Shown here: piece after piece, positions 32,206 to 44,200 of the stretch
How positions within the stretch are numbered: the stretch's first letter is position 1
Layout of the letters: each line of letters begins with the position of its first letter
Assembly: GCA_016098155.1 (NCBI GenBank)
Contig: JAAAJB010000219.1
Location: 1 to 52,315, forward strand
Origin: Actinomortierella ambigua
Taxonomy: Eukaryota; Mortierellomycota; Mortierellomycetes; Mortierellales; Mortierellaceae
DNA length: 52,315 bases
Reading direction: 5' to 3'
Translations under genes and position numbers: made by a program
The notes under the pieces: generated by a model
Seen by the model: the letters and a program-made list of their open reading frames with translations, nothing else
What the model was told of the DNA's origin: nothing
Database searches by the model: none

Positions 32206-34482
32206 ATGGCCAACAACCTATTCAATACTTCGCCTTTGGCTGCACTTGGTGGCGCAGGAGGTGGAGGTGCCATCCGGCTTGATACCATGGATCACGACCA
32301 ACCACTGTCCACCAATGGCTCCAGCCAGCTCTTTACCCATCAACACCACCATACCCCCCAGTTCAGCCGCTCTGGCTCGTCCCCCGTACTATCCCCGCCC
32401 TTATCCTCAGATCAACCCGGGCGACAGCGACGGCGGCGACAGCAGCCAGCTCGACGACAACCCCCGTCTTCATACGAGGACAGCCCCTCGTATCCGGCAC
32501 AATTCCTCCGATCGGTGGTGTCTGTTCTCGAGCGAATCAGGCTAAGGCTGCCGTTACGGTATCAGCAGTTCTTCTATCTGGGTCTGTGGTTCGTTTTGGC
32601 GGTCACAATCCTTGGGTTGGGCATTGGGTTCCGCTCGGTGCTCTTCAAAATCCTCGACGCATTTGCCTCCTTCATCAAGGGCCTTGGTCAGGCGTAAGTT
32701 TTTTTTGAGTGCTAGTCCTTGCAGGAGTCATTGTTCGAGTCCAGAAAAAAAAGAGGCATAGAGGTAATTCGCCACATCACCAAACGGAAACCTGCGTTAA
32801 TGTTGCTCACCGAGAAATCCTTTCTCTACAACTTGCAACACAGGGGTCCGCCCATTGTCGTGGCTGCGCTGTTCTTGGTGTCGTTTCCGCCACTCATAGG
32901 ATATTCATCTATCGTCACCTTGTCAGGTAAGATAAAAAAAAAAGGCCCGATTGTTTTTTTTCTCCTGCCGAGTCGCCTTCTCGTCGACGAAAACAAGAGA
33001 GTGAAGGACTGACCCTTTGATCCATCCTCTCTCCTTCCATTGGTATCTACTCACCTGGTGTATCCGCTCCATAGGATACGTGTTTGGATTTTGGCAAGGA
33101 TTTCTAGTGGCATACACTGGCGCACTTTTGGGCTCTGTAGTCTGTTTCGTGCTGTGTCGGAAGCGGTACAAAGCCAAGGTTCGCCAGCTCCTGGCCAAGA
33201 ACCAAAGCTTGAAGAGCGCTATTCGAGCCGTCGAGAAACGAGGCTTCAAGGTGAGTAGTGAGCAAAAGATTATTCTGTTTTACATCACGCCCATATTTGT
33301 GATTCAAAAGCCATGCTTTTTCGCAGCACTTCCGTTGACCGCGCTCATTGACCGATCGGCTTTTTTTTTCTCTTCTTTTTACCCTGCCACAATTTATTCA
33401 TTTTATTTTAGATGCTATTGTTAATCCGCTTGGCGCCGTACCCATTCAATGTCATGAATGCCCTGTTCTCGGCAACACACATTTCATTCCTCACCTATTT
33501 TGCAGGAACGGCAGTCTCGCTTGTGAAGCTCGCTTTGCATGTGTACATTGGATCCACCTTATCGTCACTGGTCGGTACGCCGACACCCCCACCACCCTCC
33601 GATGGCGGAGGAGATGCTCCATCATCACCTCCACCGGAGAACGGTTCACGGACCCTAAAAATTGTGGTCATGGTGTTTAGCATGCTTCTCGCCGTGGCTG
33701 TCGGAGCCTATATCTGGCATGTGGCCCTCAAGGAGATTGATGAGATGGAACAAAGTCGGCTGGAGCGGCGTCGCAAAAAGCGGGAGAGCCTGGCCCGTCA
33801 ACGTCGTCGTCTGTCGGCGGCAGGCCGTGGTGAAGGCGGAGGAGCCCATGGCCAGGAGCGTTCAGCTGCAATGGCGTTGGCACGATCAACGTCATCCGAT
33901 ACGGTCTCTAGCCCCGATGACCCGTCCCGTCACCACCATCTTCAAGGCCTGCACGCGATGGGCGGCGAAGCGATCGTTGACGTTGATCTGACCCATGCTT
34001 CGACCCCGTCCCGGTTTGGCCTTGAGCCCGAAGAGTACTATGTAGGCGGAGCACGCGTAAGCTCTGATGATGAGGACGATCATGGCGGCGACGGTGGTGG
34101 CGAGCATGATGCTCTTTTTGCAGGAGGCCGGAGTGTAAAGTCCAATCGTGTTGGAGAAGGGTATTATGGTGACCAATTCAACAATGACGAGGACTTTGAT
34201 GAGGAGGAGGGGGACGATGAAGACTATGACTCGTCAGAAGACAGCGATTTCTTAGGAGAACGTGATGGTTACGTCGACGACGATGGCGATGTCACGGACG
34301 AAGAGGAGCGGGACCAAGATTTAGATGACATGGAGCGTGGTCAGGATAATGTTCTCGACCTGTCGGCTGCATTCGAGCCAACCTATGGTGAGCGATCACA
34401 TAATAGTGCGGCCGACTATAATGACGACGAACACTCAGACTGGTTCTCGCAGCGAATTGGCGACTCTAGTGACCGATGGTAG
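32206..34482 (+). CDS. TVP38: TVP38/TMEM64-family (VTT domain) membrane protein with long acidic tail
   Basis: VTT-domain proteins (TVP38, TMEM64, VMP1/TMEM41B relatives) are multi-pass Golgi/ER membrane proteins; several have lipid-scramblase activity. Exons are 32206-32693, 32844-32926, 33075-33250 and 33412-34482, giving 605 residues. Residues 1-110 are Gly, Ser, Gln and Arg-rich and probably cytosolic. The first membrane segment is FFYLGLWFVLAVTILGLGIG (about 121-141). The VTT core spans the three splice junctions: FPPLIGYSSIVTLSGYVFGFWQG (read across an intron), VAYTGALLGSVVCFVLCRKR and LIRLAPYPFNVMNALFSATH. A last membrane segment is at about 332-355. A basic helix (RLERRRKKRESLARQRRR) and an Asp/Glu-rich tail (about 480-590) follow and are absent from yeast Tvp38 of about 340 residues. 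An AATAAA lies at 34674. Confidence 0.88.
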
Positions 34483-34746
34483 ACCTACATATAGAAAGCA
34501 ATGTACTTTTAGAAAGTCATCGTATAACAGAAAATCCTTCACCTCCCTTCACCTGTACAAGACCATCAATGGATGCCTCATATGTCAAGATGTTTGCTGT
34601 TTCTTTGGCTTTCGTCAAGCGGACAAAATGTTAGTTATGGTCAACTGACTCTTGTCTTTTTTTTTCGGAAGGCAATAAAGCCTCCAAAGAGTTTAAGCAT
34701 CGATCAAATATCAATAGACGGTGGGAAATACTGACTATTCTAGTTC

Positions 34747-34752
34747 TTTATT
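34747..34752 (-). terminator. Poly(A) signal of MDJ1
   Basis: AATAAA on the minus strand, 12 bp after the stop codon at 34764-34766. It implies a very short 3' UTR between convergent TVP38 and MDJ1. Confidence 0.5.
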
Positions 34753-34763
34753 ATCAGAGTGTA

Positions 34764-34902
34764 TTAGTCCTTCTTGGCGTCGTCTTTCTTATCATCCATT
34801 TTATCGTCCTTCTTTTCATCCTTTGTGCCATCCTTCTTGGTATCATCGTGGTGCAGTTTATCCTTCAACTTGTCAAACGTCGACTTGAAGAAACCGCCTG
34901 CA

Positions 34903-34935
<33 letters not shown>

Positions 34936-36892
34936 TCCGTAGAAGTCGATGTTGTGGTGCCAGGATAGGTGATCTCAGCAAACTTCTCCAGCAGCTCCTT
35001 TTGGGCCTTGTTGAGATGCTTTGGCAATGCGATCTTGAGGGTCACAAACTGGTCACCCTTATCGTTTCGGTTCAGGCGTTGGATACCACGCTTGGCCAAC
35101 CGAGTGACGTCGTTGGGCTGGGTGCCGGGTGGGATCTTGAATTCCACATCGCCATCGACGGTAGGGATCTTGATCGAGCCTCCAAGCGAGGCCATTGTAA
35201 AAGGAATCGTAGTCTCCGTATACACATCGGCGCCCTGACGCTTGAAGAACAGCGAGGGCTTGACCCTCAACCGCACAAACAAGTCACCGGGCGAGCCATG
35301 GCCGTGCACGGGGGCATTGCCCTTCCCACTCAGACGAATGCGAACGCCCTCATCGGCACCTGCTGGGATGTGGACGTCGGCTGTCTCGTGGGCACGGACA
35401 CGTCCCACACCACCGCAAGTGTTACACTCTTTACCCTTTTGCAATAATGTGCCCACGCCACCACAGGCCTGGCACGGAGTCGACATATGGAAGCCCTGAA
35501 GCGAGATCTGTTGCTGACCGGTGCCGTGGCAGACCTTGCAGGTATCGGGAGCCTTGCCAGACTTTGTGCCAAAGCCATGGCAAGGTGTGCAGCTGCGGAT
35601 CGACTCAAAGGTGATCTTCTTGGACGCACCCTTGACCGCATCCATGAAATCCACCGTCAGAGGCACCTCAATATCGTCGCCCCTGCTGGCGAAACCCTGC
35701 GATCGACCGCCACGAGGCCCTCCAAAGCCGCCGCCAAAAAACTCAAACACATCCTCGAAATTTCCAAAGCCGCCTGCTCCGCCGGGGAATCCTCCTGGGA
35801 ATCCTCCTGGGAAACCACCGGCACCTGGAGGAGCGTTGCCTACAACCAGCGGCCAAAAAAAAAAAAAAAAAAAAAAAAAAAGTTAGAGGACATTTTCCAA
35901 GCAGAAATCCAGTCCAAGATAAGGTGGAAAAGTCCCGGTTTACTCTTACCGTTGAATCCAGTGTGCCCAAACTCATCGTACTGAGCCTTCTTCTGCTCGT
36001 CCGACAAGATTTCATATGCTTCCTGAATCTTGACAAACTTTTCCCGAGCCTTTGGATCCTTGTTCGTATCTGGATGGTATTGCTTGGCAAGCTATTCGCA
36101 AACATGGTAAGATAGGAACAACACAAAACCCGCATTTGGTGAGCTGAGGACACCATGATATGTGATGCACTAAAGAAAAAAAAACAATATAGATGGAAGT
36201 TGTAAATCCTTACCTTGTAGTATGCCTTCTTGATCTCCGATTGACTTGCGCTCCGCTGGACGCCCAAGGCTGTGTACGGATCCTCCTGGCTAGCCAGCGA
36301 TGGGGGTGAAGCGTGGAAGTCGCGCTAGAGAATCAATTGAAGAAAAAGAAATGCATATGTGAGCCTCCATGGTTCACGGTTCAAAAGAGTCAAGAGCAGA
36401 GTACGTGCTCCGCAACTTGGTGAACGGACTGACCCACCTTTTGTCCCAAGATCGATGGCGCACCACCGACGGCATTTCCATAGGCTGTCCGAGAAATCAG
36501 ATGAGGTAGGAGGACAAAGTCCGGGGCAGGGAATGAAGGAGGAGAGAAAGAAATTAGTAAAGTGGTCCTAGACGCTATCATTACCCCGTTTTTTTAAGGT
36601 ACCAGGTACATGATTGTCATCATGTTCCATCTGTAAGACTTGTTTGCAGATCCCTGGTATTCTATTTTGTGTTGCTGTCCTCCCGCTCATAGACCCCCTC
36701 CCCAGTCAAGCGCCTTTTTTGCTCACCTTTGGTGATCTGTCCAAGAGCAGTGTGAGACTGATGGTGCAGACCCTGCAAGCGCTTCGAGGCCAGGACAGAG
36801 AAGTTTGCCCTGGCAGCAGGTGCCGAAGCATGTCCACAGCCACCGACCCCTCGCAACGCCTTCACCGAACCACGACTGAAACGCAGTGCCAT
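34764..36892 (-). CDS. MDJ1: Mitochondrial DnaJ-type Hsp40 co-chaperone
   Basis: Partner of mitochondrial Hsp70 in protein folding in the matrix. Exons on the minus strand are 36892-36727, 36484-36438, 36324-36214, 36091-35950 and 35839-34764, giving 513 residues (yeast Mdj1 about 511). The N-terminus ([18 protein letters not shown]...) is Arg/Ser-rich and lacks acids, so it is a mitochondrial presequence. The J domain (about 80-150) has [12 protein letters not shown] with the HPD triad. A Gly/Phe-rich stretch follows. Four CxxCxGxG zinc motifs are intact ([32 protein letters not shown]). The C-terminal substrate domain includes [20 protein letters not shown] and [12 protein letters not shown]. 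The tail has a Ser run and a Lys/Asp-rich end ([12 protein letters not shown]) that is unusual for the family. Intron 4 has a 27-T polypyrimidine tract near its acceptor. Confidence 0.93.
35855..35881 (-). repeat. T27 polypyrimidine tract (minus strand) in MDJ1 intron 4
   Basis: Written on the plus strand this is an A27 run. It lies 15 nt upstream of the intron 4 acceptor and must serve as its polypyrimidine tract. Confidence 0.8.
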
Positions 36893-38648
36893 GTTTGCTC
36901 AAATGATTCCCAAATGCTGTTGTTGTTGTTTTAAATCTCTCTTCAGTAAAGAATGCGATTAAGATGCGACAATGCTGTCGGGTTGCTAGGAAGGATGAGG
37001 GAGAGAAGGGGAGAAGGGAGAAGGGAGAGTGAATGAGAATGCCCCAAAGACGGAGGGAGGGAAGAGAGTCGCCGGTGGAGTGATTCGATCGACGAATCCC
37101 GAACTTTCGACAACCTTAGAGCTTTAAGTGACTGCTGATCCGTGAGAGAAACGAAGAGCTCCGAAAATTCAGATCCCATAAGAACAATTGAAAGGGAGTG
37201 TCACTCCGAGAATGGCGATTTCCCCCTTGCTGAACTCGCGGGCAATAGAAATCATCCTCCTCCTGTGGTATCTCCCTCTTGCTGCTGCTACTGCATGCTA
37301 GTAGCCGCTTACTTGTGGCGACCACCCCTCACCTGCGTTGCTGATAGGCCGAATCTACCACACCACCACCAGGAAAGAGGGAGAGAGGTGTGCTGTGAAA
37401 AAACAGGTTTGCTATAACGATCACCCCCTTCTCATGTTTCATGCATTCCCCCATTCCCAATTTGGATAACAATAGCAAGAAATCAGGCTTTTTGTTCGGT
37501 CGCATAGGTCAGTGCGCTGGGTCGATTTCAATGGTTGGACGAACGTGGTAGTATAGTCTATGCAGGTGAGCCCTATCTCACTCTCTTTTCCTCCACACAC
37601 TTTGCTCTTCTTCGCAATGAATGTCCCGACTTCTCTTTTTTTTTTTATCGCGTGACACGCCCCTTCTCAGAGAACACAACGTTCTTTACGCCACAAGGAC
37701 AACGGTATGGAGAGCTGTAGGGGAACCAAGTTGACAAGATTTCCGCCTCTGTTTTTGTCAACGGTCACCCCCTGTGCTTCTCTCTCCCGTCCACTCTCGG
37801 TGTGCTATTTCTGACCGAACGATATGCTTCGGCTTCTTTTCTTCTTCTTCCTTGATCTCCCTGTGAGCACCCGCTCGGGAACAAAGAGCTTTAAATGGCG
37901 ATGGGACGGGAGTGGGTAGTATGTTGTTGGTACTTTACGGGCATGCAATTAAAAAAAAAATGTGGTAACCTGCCAAGGGCGTTGCTAGAATACAAGAACG
38001 CCAACCTGCGATCGAGAGGCAACAGGATAGGATATTTCTGGAGAACGATAAACAAGTTTCGCGAACCATAGCCTCCCTAGTTATCCCTTTTTTTAAATCG
38101 CTTTTTCCGTGGATGGGGCGTGAGGGAGTAAATCCACAATGTGTGTGATTCCCTCTACCGACATGTATCTTTGTAATGCATGCATAACTATCCTCGCCCC
38201 GTGTTTTTTGTTTTTAGCTAGCGTTCAAGAATCGAACGTAAGCCATGCATCCTCGAGCGATGGGGAAAGAAATAAAATAAAAAAAAAAGTATGAGTATCG
38301 GGATGTTGGAGCATGTGTGCGTTTGTAAACAGGAAACTATTGTTCCATCGCAGTTCATTTCCCAAAATATGAACCATTGTTGTCGTCAAAGAGTGCAGTG
38401 AGGTTTGTTTGGGCATTTACATCCCCTCCAATCCCCCCCCCAAAGCATCCCGTTAATTGCTGTACCACAGTTTTCCTGGTAAGGACTATAAATGGAAGAA
38501 GAATACACTCTTTCATTCCTCTCTCCCACCCTCTCTCTCTCTTTCGTTGCTCCCCTTCTCTCTTCTCTTTCTTAAAACACTTTGCTGTTTCTTACCTACC
38601 CCACACTCTCGGTCATCCCGTTCCCCGGTTGTCGAGCTAAAAACTGAG
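36893..38648. other. Long divergent intergenic region MDJ1 (-) / zinc-finger gene (+)
   Basis: About 1.75 kb, the second largest gap in the window. The first 200 bp are the MDJ1 promoter and 5' UTR (GGGAGAAGGGAG repeats near 37000-37030). The remainder has several T and A runs and short frames without conserved character. The last 130 bp are C/T-rich (CTCTCTCT and CTTTC), as in other promoters here. Large upstream regions are common for regulatory genes such as the zinc-finger gene that follows. Confidence 0.5.
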
Positions 38649-40673
38649 ATGGATAATCACGACGGGCAAGATTCTCCTCCTCTCCGCCACGACCCACACT
38701 CGCTGCAGCTACCTCTAGCGTGGACACAGCATCGGTCTCAAGAAGTAGACTCGCCATGCGGGACCCCACAGTTCCAAATGGAGACTCGTATGGCCGATTC
38801 GCGTATTCTGTCAGATCTCCAGTGCCCATCTGGTATGATACTCACAACAAACAACGCTGGGGGTGCTTCAACGACGCCAACGACACTAGAGTTCCCGCTG
38901 GTGGCCATGACGAGCGAATTCAGCCAAGGGTTTCGGCCGCTGGGCGACACTTCTGGAGCTAATAATCCTTCCTGCATGGCCATCCCCGATGCCGACATTT
39001 CGGCCGCGTCTCCGCTGGGTATCATGATGCATCACCATCCTCATCATCATAATCCGCACTATCCCCACGGCTTCCCTGGCTTGGGCATAGATCACATGCC
39101 AACCACGCCTCCAGGAACACCGCTGTCCCACCAAGCGTTGGCAATGGATTCAGTGGACATGAGCATGACTCCTCTGTCTTCGTCAGCCCCGAGCTTTGGG
39201 TCGAGTGGCGTCATGCCTCATTTTCCCTTTCACCTCCATCATAGCAATGCTGAATACTTGTGTCAGCAGCACTACGAAGCCTTTCAGCAACAGCATATTC
39301 CACCCCCGAGTCTCCAGTTGGATAGTCGATTACCCGTGCTCGATCAGGCAGATTGGGCGGCAATGTCGTTTCCTCCAGGGGTAGACGTGGCTCTTAACTA
39401 CCGATTCATTCCTTCAACTATGGCGGCTGTAGACCCATGTAACCTGACGACCATGGCGCGATATCAGAATGGCAACTACAACGGTTACGAAGAAGACGAT
39501 GAGGGGACGGAGGAGCATGAGGAAGAAGAGGACGAGGAGGAAGATATAGGAGAAGGAGCCACCGTCAACATGAAATCCAGTGACGAGACAGAAGAGAAGG
39601 AAGACGAGGAAGACGAGGAAGAGCAGCTGGAGGAGGTGGACGAAACGGACATGGCGTTGATTCCCAGGACTACACCGTGTCCAAGCTTCTTCTCTGCAGG
39701 CATGGCTCCTTTAGCGATGTCGATGGCCGCTACCCGTGCTGGCCGTCGACGCCCCTACTCGATGGTGCCGTATTCGTCGACCGTGATTGGTTTTCCTTCG
39801 CCTTCACCCTCCAGTCCTGGATGCGCCCCTTCGAGCTCCGCGCCTGCCTCGCCTGCGCTCAGTGGCTCGCGCTCTTCTGGTGGTGGCGACAACAACAATG
39901 ATGACGACGACGAATACGAAGACAGCGAGGCCGTCATTGACGAAGACGATGACAGCACATCGTCTACAACGATGTTGATGACGACCACCACGACCACAAC
40001 CACCATGCTGACCACCAAGATCTCTGCCGTCCCAAAAGCCAAGAGCAACAACAACAACCAGAACAACCACCACAACAACCACAACAAGAACAACAACACC
40101 AACACCACCACCAACCCCACGATCTCGAAGCGTTCCAAGGCCTCCTACCACTGCATGGTCCCAGGCTGCCCACAGACCTTCTCACGCCCCTACAATCTCC
40201 GCTCACACCTCATGGCCCACACCGTCTACCGCGAATACGAGTGCTCACAATGCGAGGCCGCCTTTGTGCGTGCGCACGACCGCGACCGTCACGAGCGCGG
40301 CCATGCCAAAGAAAAGGCCCACAGCTGTGTCGTCTGCAAGAACCGCTTTGCGCGCCAGGATGCCGTCACCCGTCATCTTCGCCAGAACGAACACCACAAC
40401 CCCTGCGCCACCATCCTCACCCGTCGCAACCTCTCCCACAGAGACGCCGCCGCGGGCCGCATCCAACGCGAGGCTCTCGGCCCCGAGGACGACGTCGTCG
40501 CCGAGTTGAAGATCCTCAAGAACGATCTGCCGCGCGTACGCTCCTTGAAGAGACAGGAGGCCAAAAATAAGCACCTGATGATGATGATGGCGACGGCGAC
40601 GACGACGACGACGACCGCGCCGCTAGATACCTTTGGGAAGCGTGGGTCCGATGACGCAGGAATGGGCTGTTAG
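38649..40673 (+). CDS. C2H2 zinc-finger transcription factor
   Basis: Predicted sequence-specific DNA-binding regulator of 674 residues in one exon. Two classical fingers (about residues 498-556) read YHCMVPGCPQTFSRPYNLRSH with HT, and YECSQCEAAF...RHERGH. A third, CVVCKNRFARQDAVTRH with a longer His spacing, follows (about 560-585). The linker and finger order resemble Crz1- or Seb1-type fungal regulators, but the exact orthologue is not clear. The N-terminal half is Pro, Ser, His and Met-rich. An acidic block (about 278-335, runs of Glu/Asp) could activate transcription. Asn-rich and Thr-rich runs lie just before the fingers. The start is the first ATG after a C/T-rich leader; the frame is open upstream but without Met. 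An AATAAA lies at 40886. Confidence 0.85.
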   Translation: MDNHDGQDSPPLRHDPHSLQLPLAWTQHRSQEVDSPCGTPQFQMETRMADSRILSDLQCPSGMILTTNNAGGASTTPTTLEFPLVAMTSEFSQGFRPLGDTSGANNPSCMAIPDADISAASPLGIMMHHHPHHHNPHYPHGFPGLGIDHMPTTPPGTPLSHQALAMDSVDMSMTPLSSSAPSFGSSGVMPHFPFHLHHSNAEYLCQQHYEAFQQQHIPPPSLQLDSRLPVLDQADWAAMSFPPGVDVALNYRFIPSTMAAVDPCNLTTMARYQNGNYNGYEEDDEGTEEHEEEEDEEEDIGEGATVNMKSSDETEEKEDEEDEEEQLEEVDETDMALIPRTTPCPSFFSAGMAPLAMSMAATRAGRRRPYSMVPYSSTVIGFPSPSPSSPGCAPSSSAPASPALSGSRSSGGGDNNNDDDDEYEDSEAVIDEDDDSTSSTTMLMTTTTTTTTMLTTKISAVPKAKSNNNNQNNHHNNHNKNNNTNTTTNPTISKRSKASYHCMVPGCPQTFSRPYNLRSHLMAHTVYREYECSQCEAAFVRAHDRDRHERGHAKEKAHSCVVCKNRFARQDAVTRHLRQNEHHNPCATILTRRNLSHRDAAAGRIQREALGPEDDVVAELKILKNDLPRVRSLKRQEAKNKHLMMMMATATTTTTTAPLDTFGKRGSDDAGMGC

Positions 40674-41258
40674 AAGTGATGCCTTCAACCCCCGACGAAG
40701 GCCGCTGACACCTCATTCTTCCTACCGCCCACGACCACTGCTCATGACCACCACCACCACCACCGCCACGATCATCTCACCTAGACTGTTAGACGGCAGC
40801 AGGATCTGTCCAGAATATACCTTTTTTTTGATAATTATTGTCGACTTCACCTTTCTCTCTGTATTCTTGCCACTACCGAAGCGACAATAAAGAACAAATG
40901 ACACATTTATTTTTGGGGGTCTTATCTAGTAGCGGTCGGCCAAAAGTCAATGGATGGACCGCACGCTTTACCATTACCTGGCTTACTGGCGGTATTTTCT
41001 CACCCTTTTCTCCTTCTCGTCTAGTCAAGCAGCAAGAAAAAGGAAAAAAAAAATGGGAATGCCATAAAACAAACAAAAAACAATTCTTTATTGAGCTTTT
41101 TGCTCTATTAATTCAAAAGGACACGAACAATAAATAAAACCCCCCCCCCCTCCCCCGTATGTGAACAAAGAGGAATACCCTTTTTTTTCGTCTCTCAAAG
41201 ACGTGCTTTCTAACCCCCCTTCCCTCAGCTAACTCTCTCCCCCTTGTCATCTCTTTTT
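40674..41258. other. Intergenic region between convergent genes
   Basis: About 585 bp between the stops of the zinc-finger gene (+) and the Nudix-CCCH-W2 gene (-). It contains poly(A) signals on both strands, a C run (about 41141-41150) and ACC repeats (about 40746-40767). No gene. Confidence 0.55.
40886..40891 (+). terminator. Poly(A) signal of the C2H2 zinc-finger gene
   Basis: AATAAA, 213 bp after the stop codon. Confidence 0.5.
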
Positions 41259-44200
41259 TTACTCCTCCTCGGCCGAGCTAAGCCATTCCATGAACGGTGT
41301 GCTCTTCTTCTTGAGCTCCTCATCGGTCGTCGGGTGGTTGTACCAGTTGACAATCACGTCCTCCTCCACCAACTCCGAGTCATACACGCTATCCAGGATG
41401 ATCAGGATTCGAGCCATCATCGGTCGCCGCTGCACAAAAAACTGCTCCCATGCCCGCATCAGCGTCTTCTGGTCCTCGGGCGACCGGCAAAAGTTCTTCA
41501 GCAGCTTCGTCTTGTCCGTCAACACCTTCTTCCACGTCTCGATCGACGCCTCTGTAAACAGCGCCGAAATCAAAATATAGTACAGCTGCGCCATCGTCAG
41601 CCCGTTCTTCATTTCGATCCGCGTCACCTCCTTGACTTCCTCCTGGTATTGCTGCTTCTTCGCTGCTGCTGCTGCTGAGGCCGAGGTTGACTCTCCTGTC
41701 GAGCCACTTTCACAATGCTGTTGCTTCTCAAAAAACTTTGTCAGGTCTGCAATCAATTGGTCTCGGAGCACCTGCTTCGAGTCTGGCTTGGCAGGCACAG
41801 GTGGTGTCTCCGGACGCCGGATGTGGAACTTTTCCATCTCCTCGCTCGACAGCTCCACGACCTTGGCCCGAGGCTTGTCCATCAAATGATCACCCTGTGT
41901 GCGACGACGGCTTGCGCTGTTGTTGTTGTTGTTGTTGTTGTTGCTATTGTTGTTGTTGTTGCTATTGCTGTTGTTACCGCTGTTGCCGCTTGTGTTGTTC
42001 CTGTTCTCAAACGTGGCCGAGCCACCCAGCGATGGGCTGTTGGACCCAGAGGTGGGCGTTACATCTCCTGCCGTCGCTGATGCTGCCGATGTCGGCGCCA
42101 GAGTCTGAGCTGCAGGCGACCCAACACGCGTCATCGAAGACGCGACAGATGAAATTGCTGCGGCGGCTGCGGCGGCTGCGGCGATTGGAGCAATGGAGTG
42201 GGATGAAAATGCCGACGACGACGACGACGACGACGACAAGGCTGCTGCAGAGGGGAACGCACTGGCCACAGGTCGAGCTTCCTCTGAGATCACATTGGAT
42301 GGGCTGGTGGTGGCTGCCGCCTGAGGCGACGATGAAGCAGCGGCCGCCGGCAAAGAACTCATACCGCGCAAGTGAGGAGCGCGATATGCGCCCGTCGAGT
42401 TGGCGGTATCAGGAAGTGGGGGGCGATAACGCTCCTGAGGCTGCTGCTGATGTTGCGGCTGTTGCGGCTGCGGCTGCTGCTGCTGTTGCTGCTGCTGCTC
42501 CCGTGACTGATCTCCCTGCGAGCTGCGGAAAGGGCTGCTACGTGGTTCACGATCGGAGCGCCACCGTTCCTGACGATCGGCCTCCTCTCCGCTATGGCCC
42601 CCAGAGCGTCCTCCGTTGGAGTTGCTGGTGCTGGTGCTGGTGCCCATGCCGGTGCCCGTGCTGGTGTACTGGCGACGACCGAATCCTCTCTCCTGCTCCC
42701 GCTGTTGGTCCTTTGTCAACAGTCCACCTCCTCGTGCTCGGAGCTCCTCACGGCCGTGGGCATAGGTGCATCGGTTGCCAAAGGGACACTCGCCCTCGTT
42801 CATAAACTTGTCGCACAGACGCGTCTTATGAAACTCATTTTCAGTCCTCTCGTTTTGCTGGTGATGCGGGGCGTCCTCGCGACGCTGACGCTGCTGGTTG
42901 CTGGCTGTCAAAGAGGACGACGCACGTTCATGGCCCTCAGCAGGGGCTGGACGCTGGCGCAACTCGGCTGAGCCGTGGGCAAAAGTGCACTTGTTGTAGT
43001 AAGGGCAGAATCCTTCGGCCTCAAACCTCTCGCACAGGCGAGTCTTGTAGTTGGGGTTGTCGGCGTGGGGGTTGTGACCATTACCTAGTGCACGAATTGA
43101 AAAAGAAGACATCGTTTCAAATTTGGGATAGGTTCAAAACAAATTAATACGTGTTGCATCAAATGTTCCTCTATATCGGGTTGTCTTAATCGAGGCAACA
43201 TACGCACAAGCACCAGCACAATTTCACACGCACACCTCCAGAGACACACACAGATACACGCACACAGACACGCACATCCAAATATACAAATCCAGGCACA
43301 CAGACACACATACCTCGCTCACGTTGGTTGCCTTGACGCTGGTCCCGGCTGTCGCCCTGACTGGCATTGTAGCCACGGCTGATGGCTTGACGCTGCGAGT
43401 CCAGAGGAAGGGCAATGTTGAGGTTCTTCATGTTGGACTCGAGGATGTCGCTGTTGCTGTGATCGGCAGCCGCGGAGGCAGCAGCGTGGTGTCGATGCTT
43501 GGAAGGCAGCGAAGCGAGATGCTTGGCGCGGCTCTTCTCCGCGGTCGAGAAGGCAGCGCGGAGGACGTCCTGCATGGACTTGTAGAGCGCCTTGTCGACT
43601 GCCTGCTGAGAGTTGCACCAGGAAAACTGAACGCCCTCGCCCGTTGGCAGGACGCGAGCATGGTCGATCAGCTCTGCCAGGTGGTACACAACACGTTTGG
43701 GCCTAAAATGACATGAAGAGAAGGAGAGCATAGAGAGAGAGAGAGGGAGAGCGATTTTGAGGAGAGATGGAAAGGAGGGAGGAAGACGATCATAGAGAAG
43801 GGAGGGAGACGGGGGTTGGAGGAACCAATGCCCGCAAAGCGGGTAGTGCGAGATTAGTTGCATATCAAAAAAAAGAACACCAACAGACTCGCACGATCCA
43901 ATGGGACAGGAAAGCAATTGAGGGAAAGGAAAGGGCGCAAAGGATGGTGGTGTGCGGCATGCTACTGCGGGCACGGTACCACTCGTCGGAGAAAGGTCAC
44001 GAATGATCCAGTGCTACAAAAGAGTATCGCCTACCTGTTACCAGACAGATACTTTAGCTCGGCACGAAAGCCATCCTCAATCTTTAAATCCTTGACGGAC
44101 AATCCAGTGATCTCAAGTGTCTCGCGAATGGCAGCTCTGTTGAATGCAACATGGCAGCATCAGTGTTGGTTAGTGTCTAGGCTAATCTTTAACTTTTTTT

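Noticed and set aside
38219..38245. tRNA-like T-loop word GTTCGATTC on the minus strand
   Set aside because: The flanking bases do not pair as a T stem and no acceptor or anticodon arm fits.
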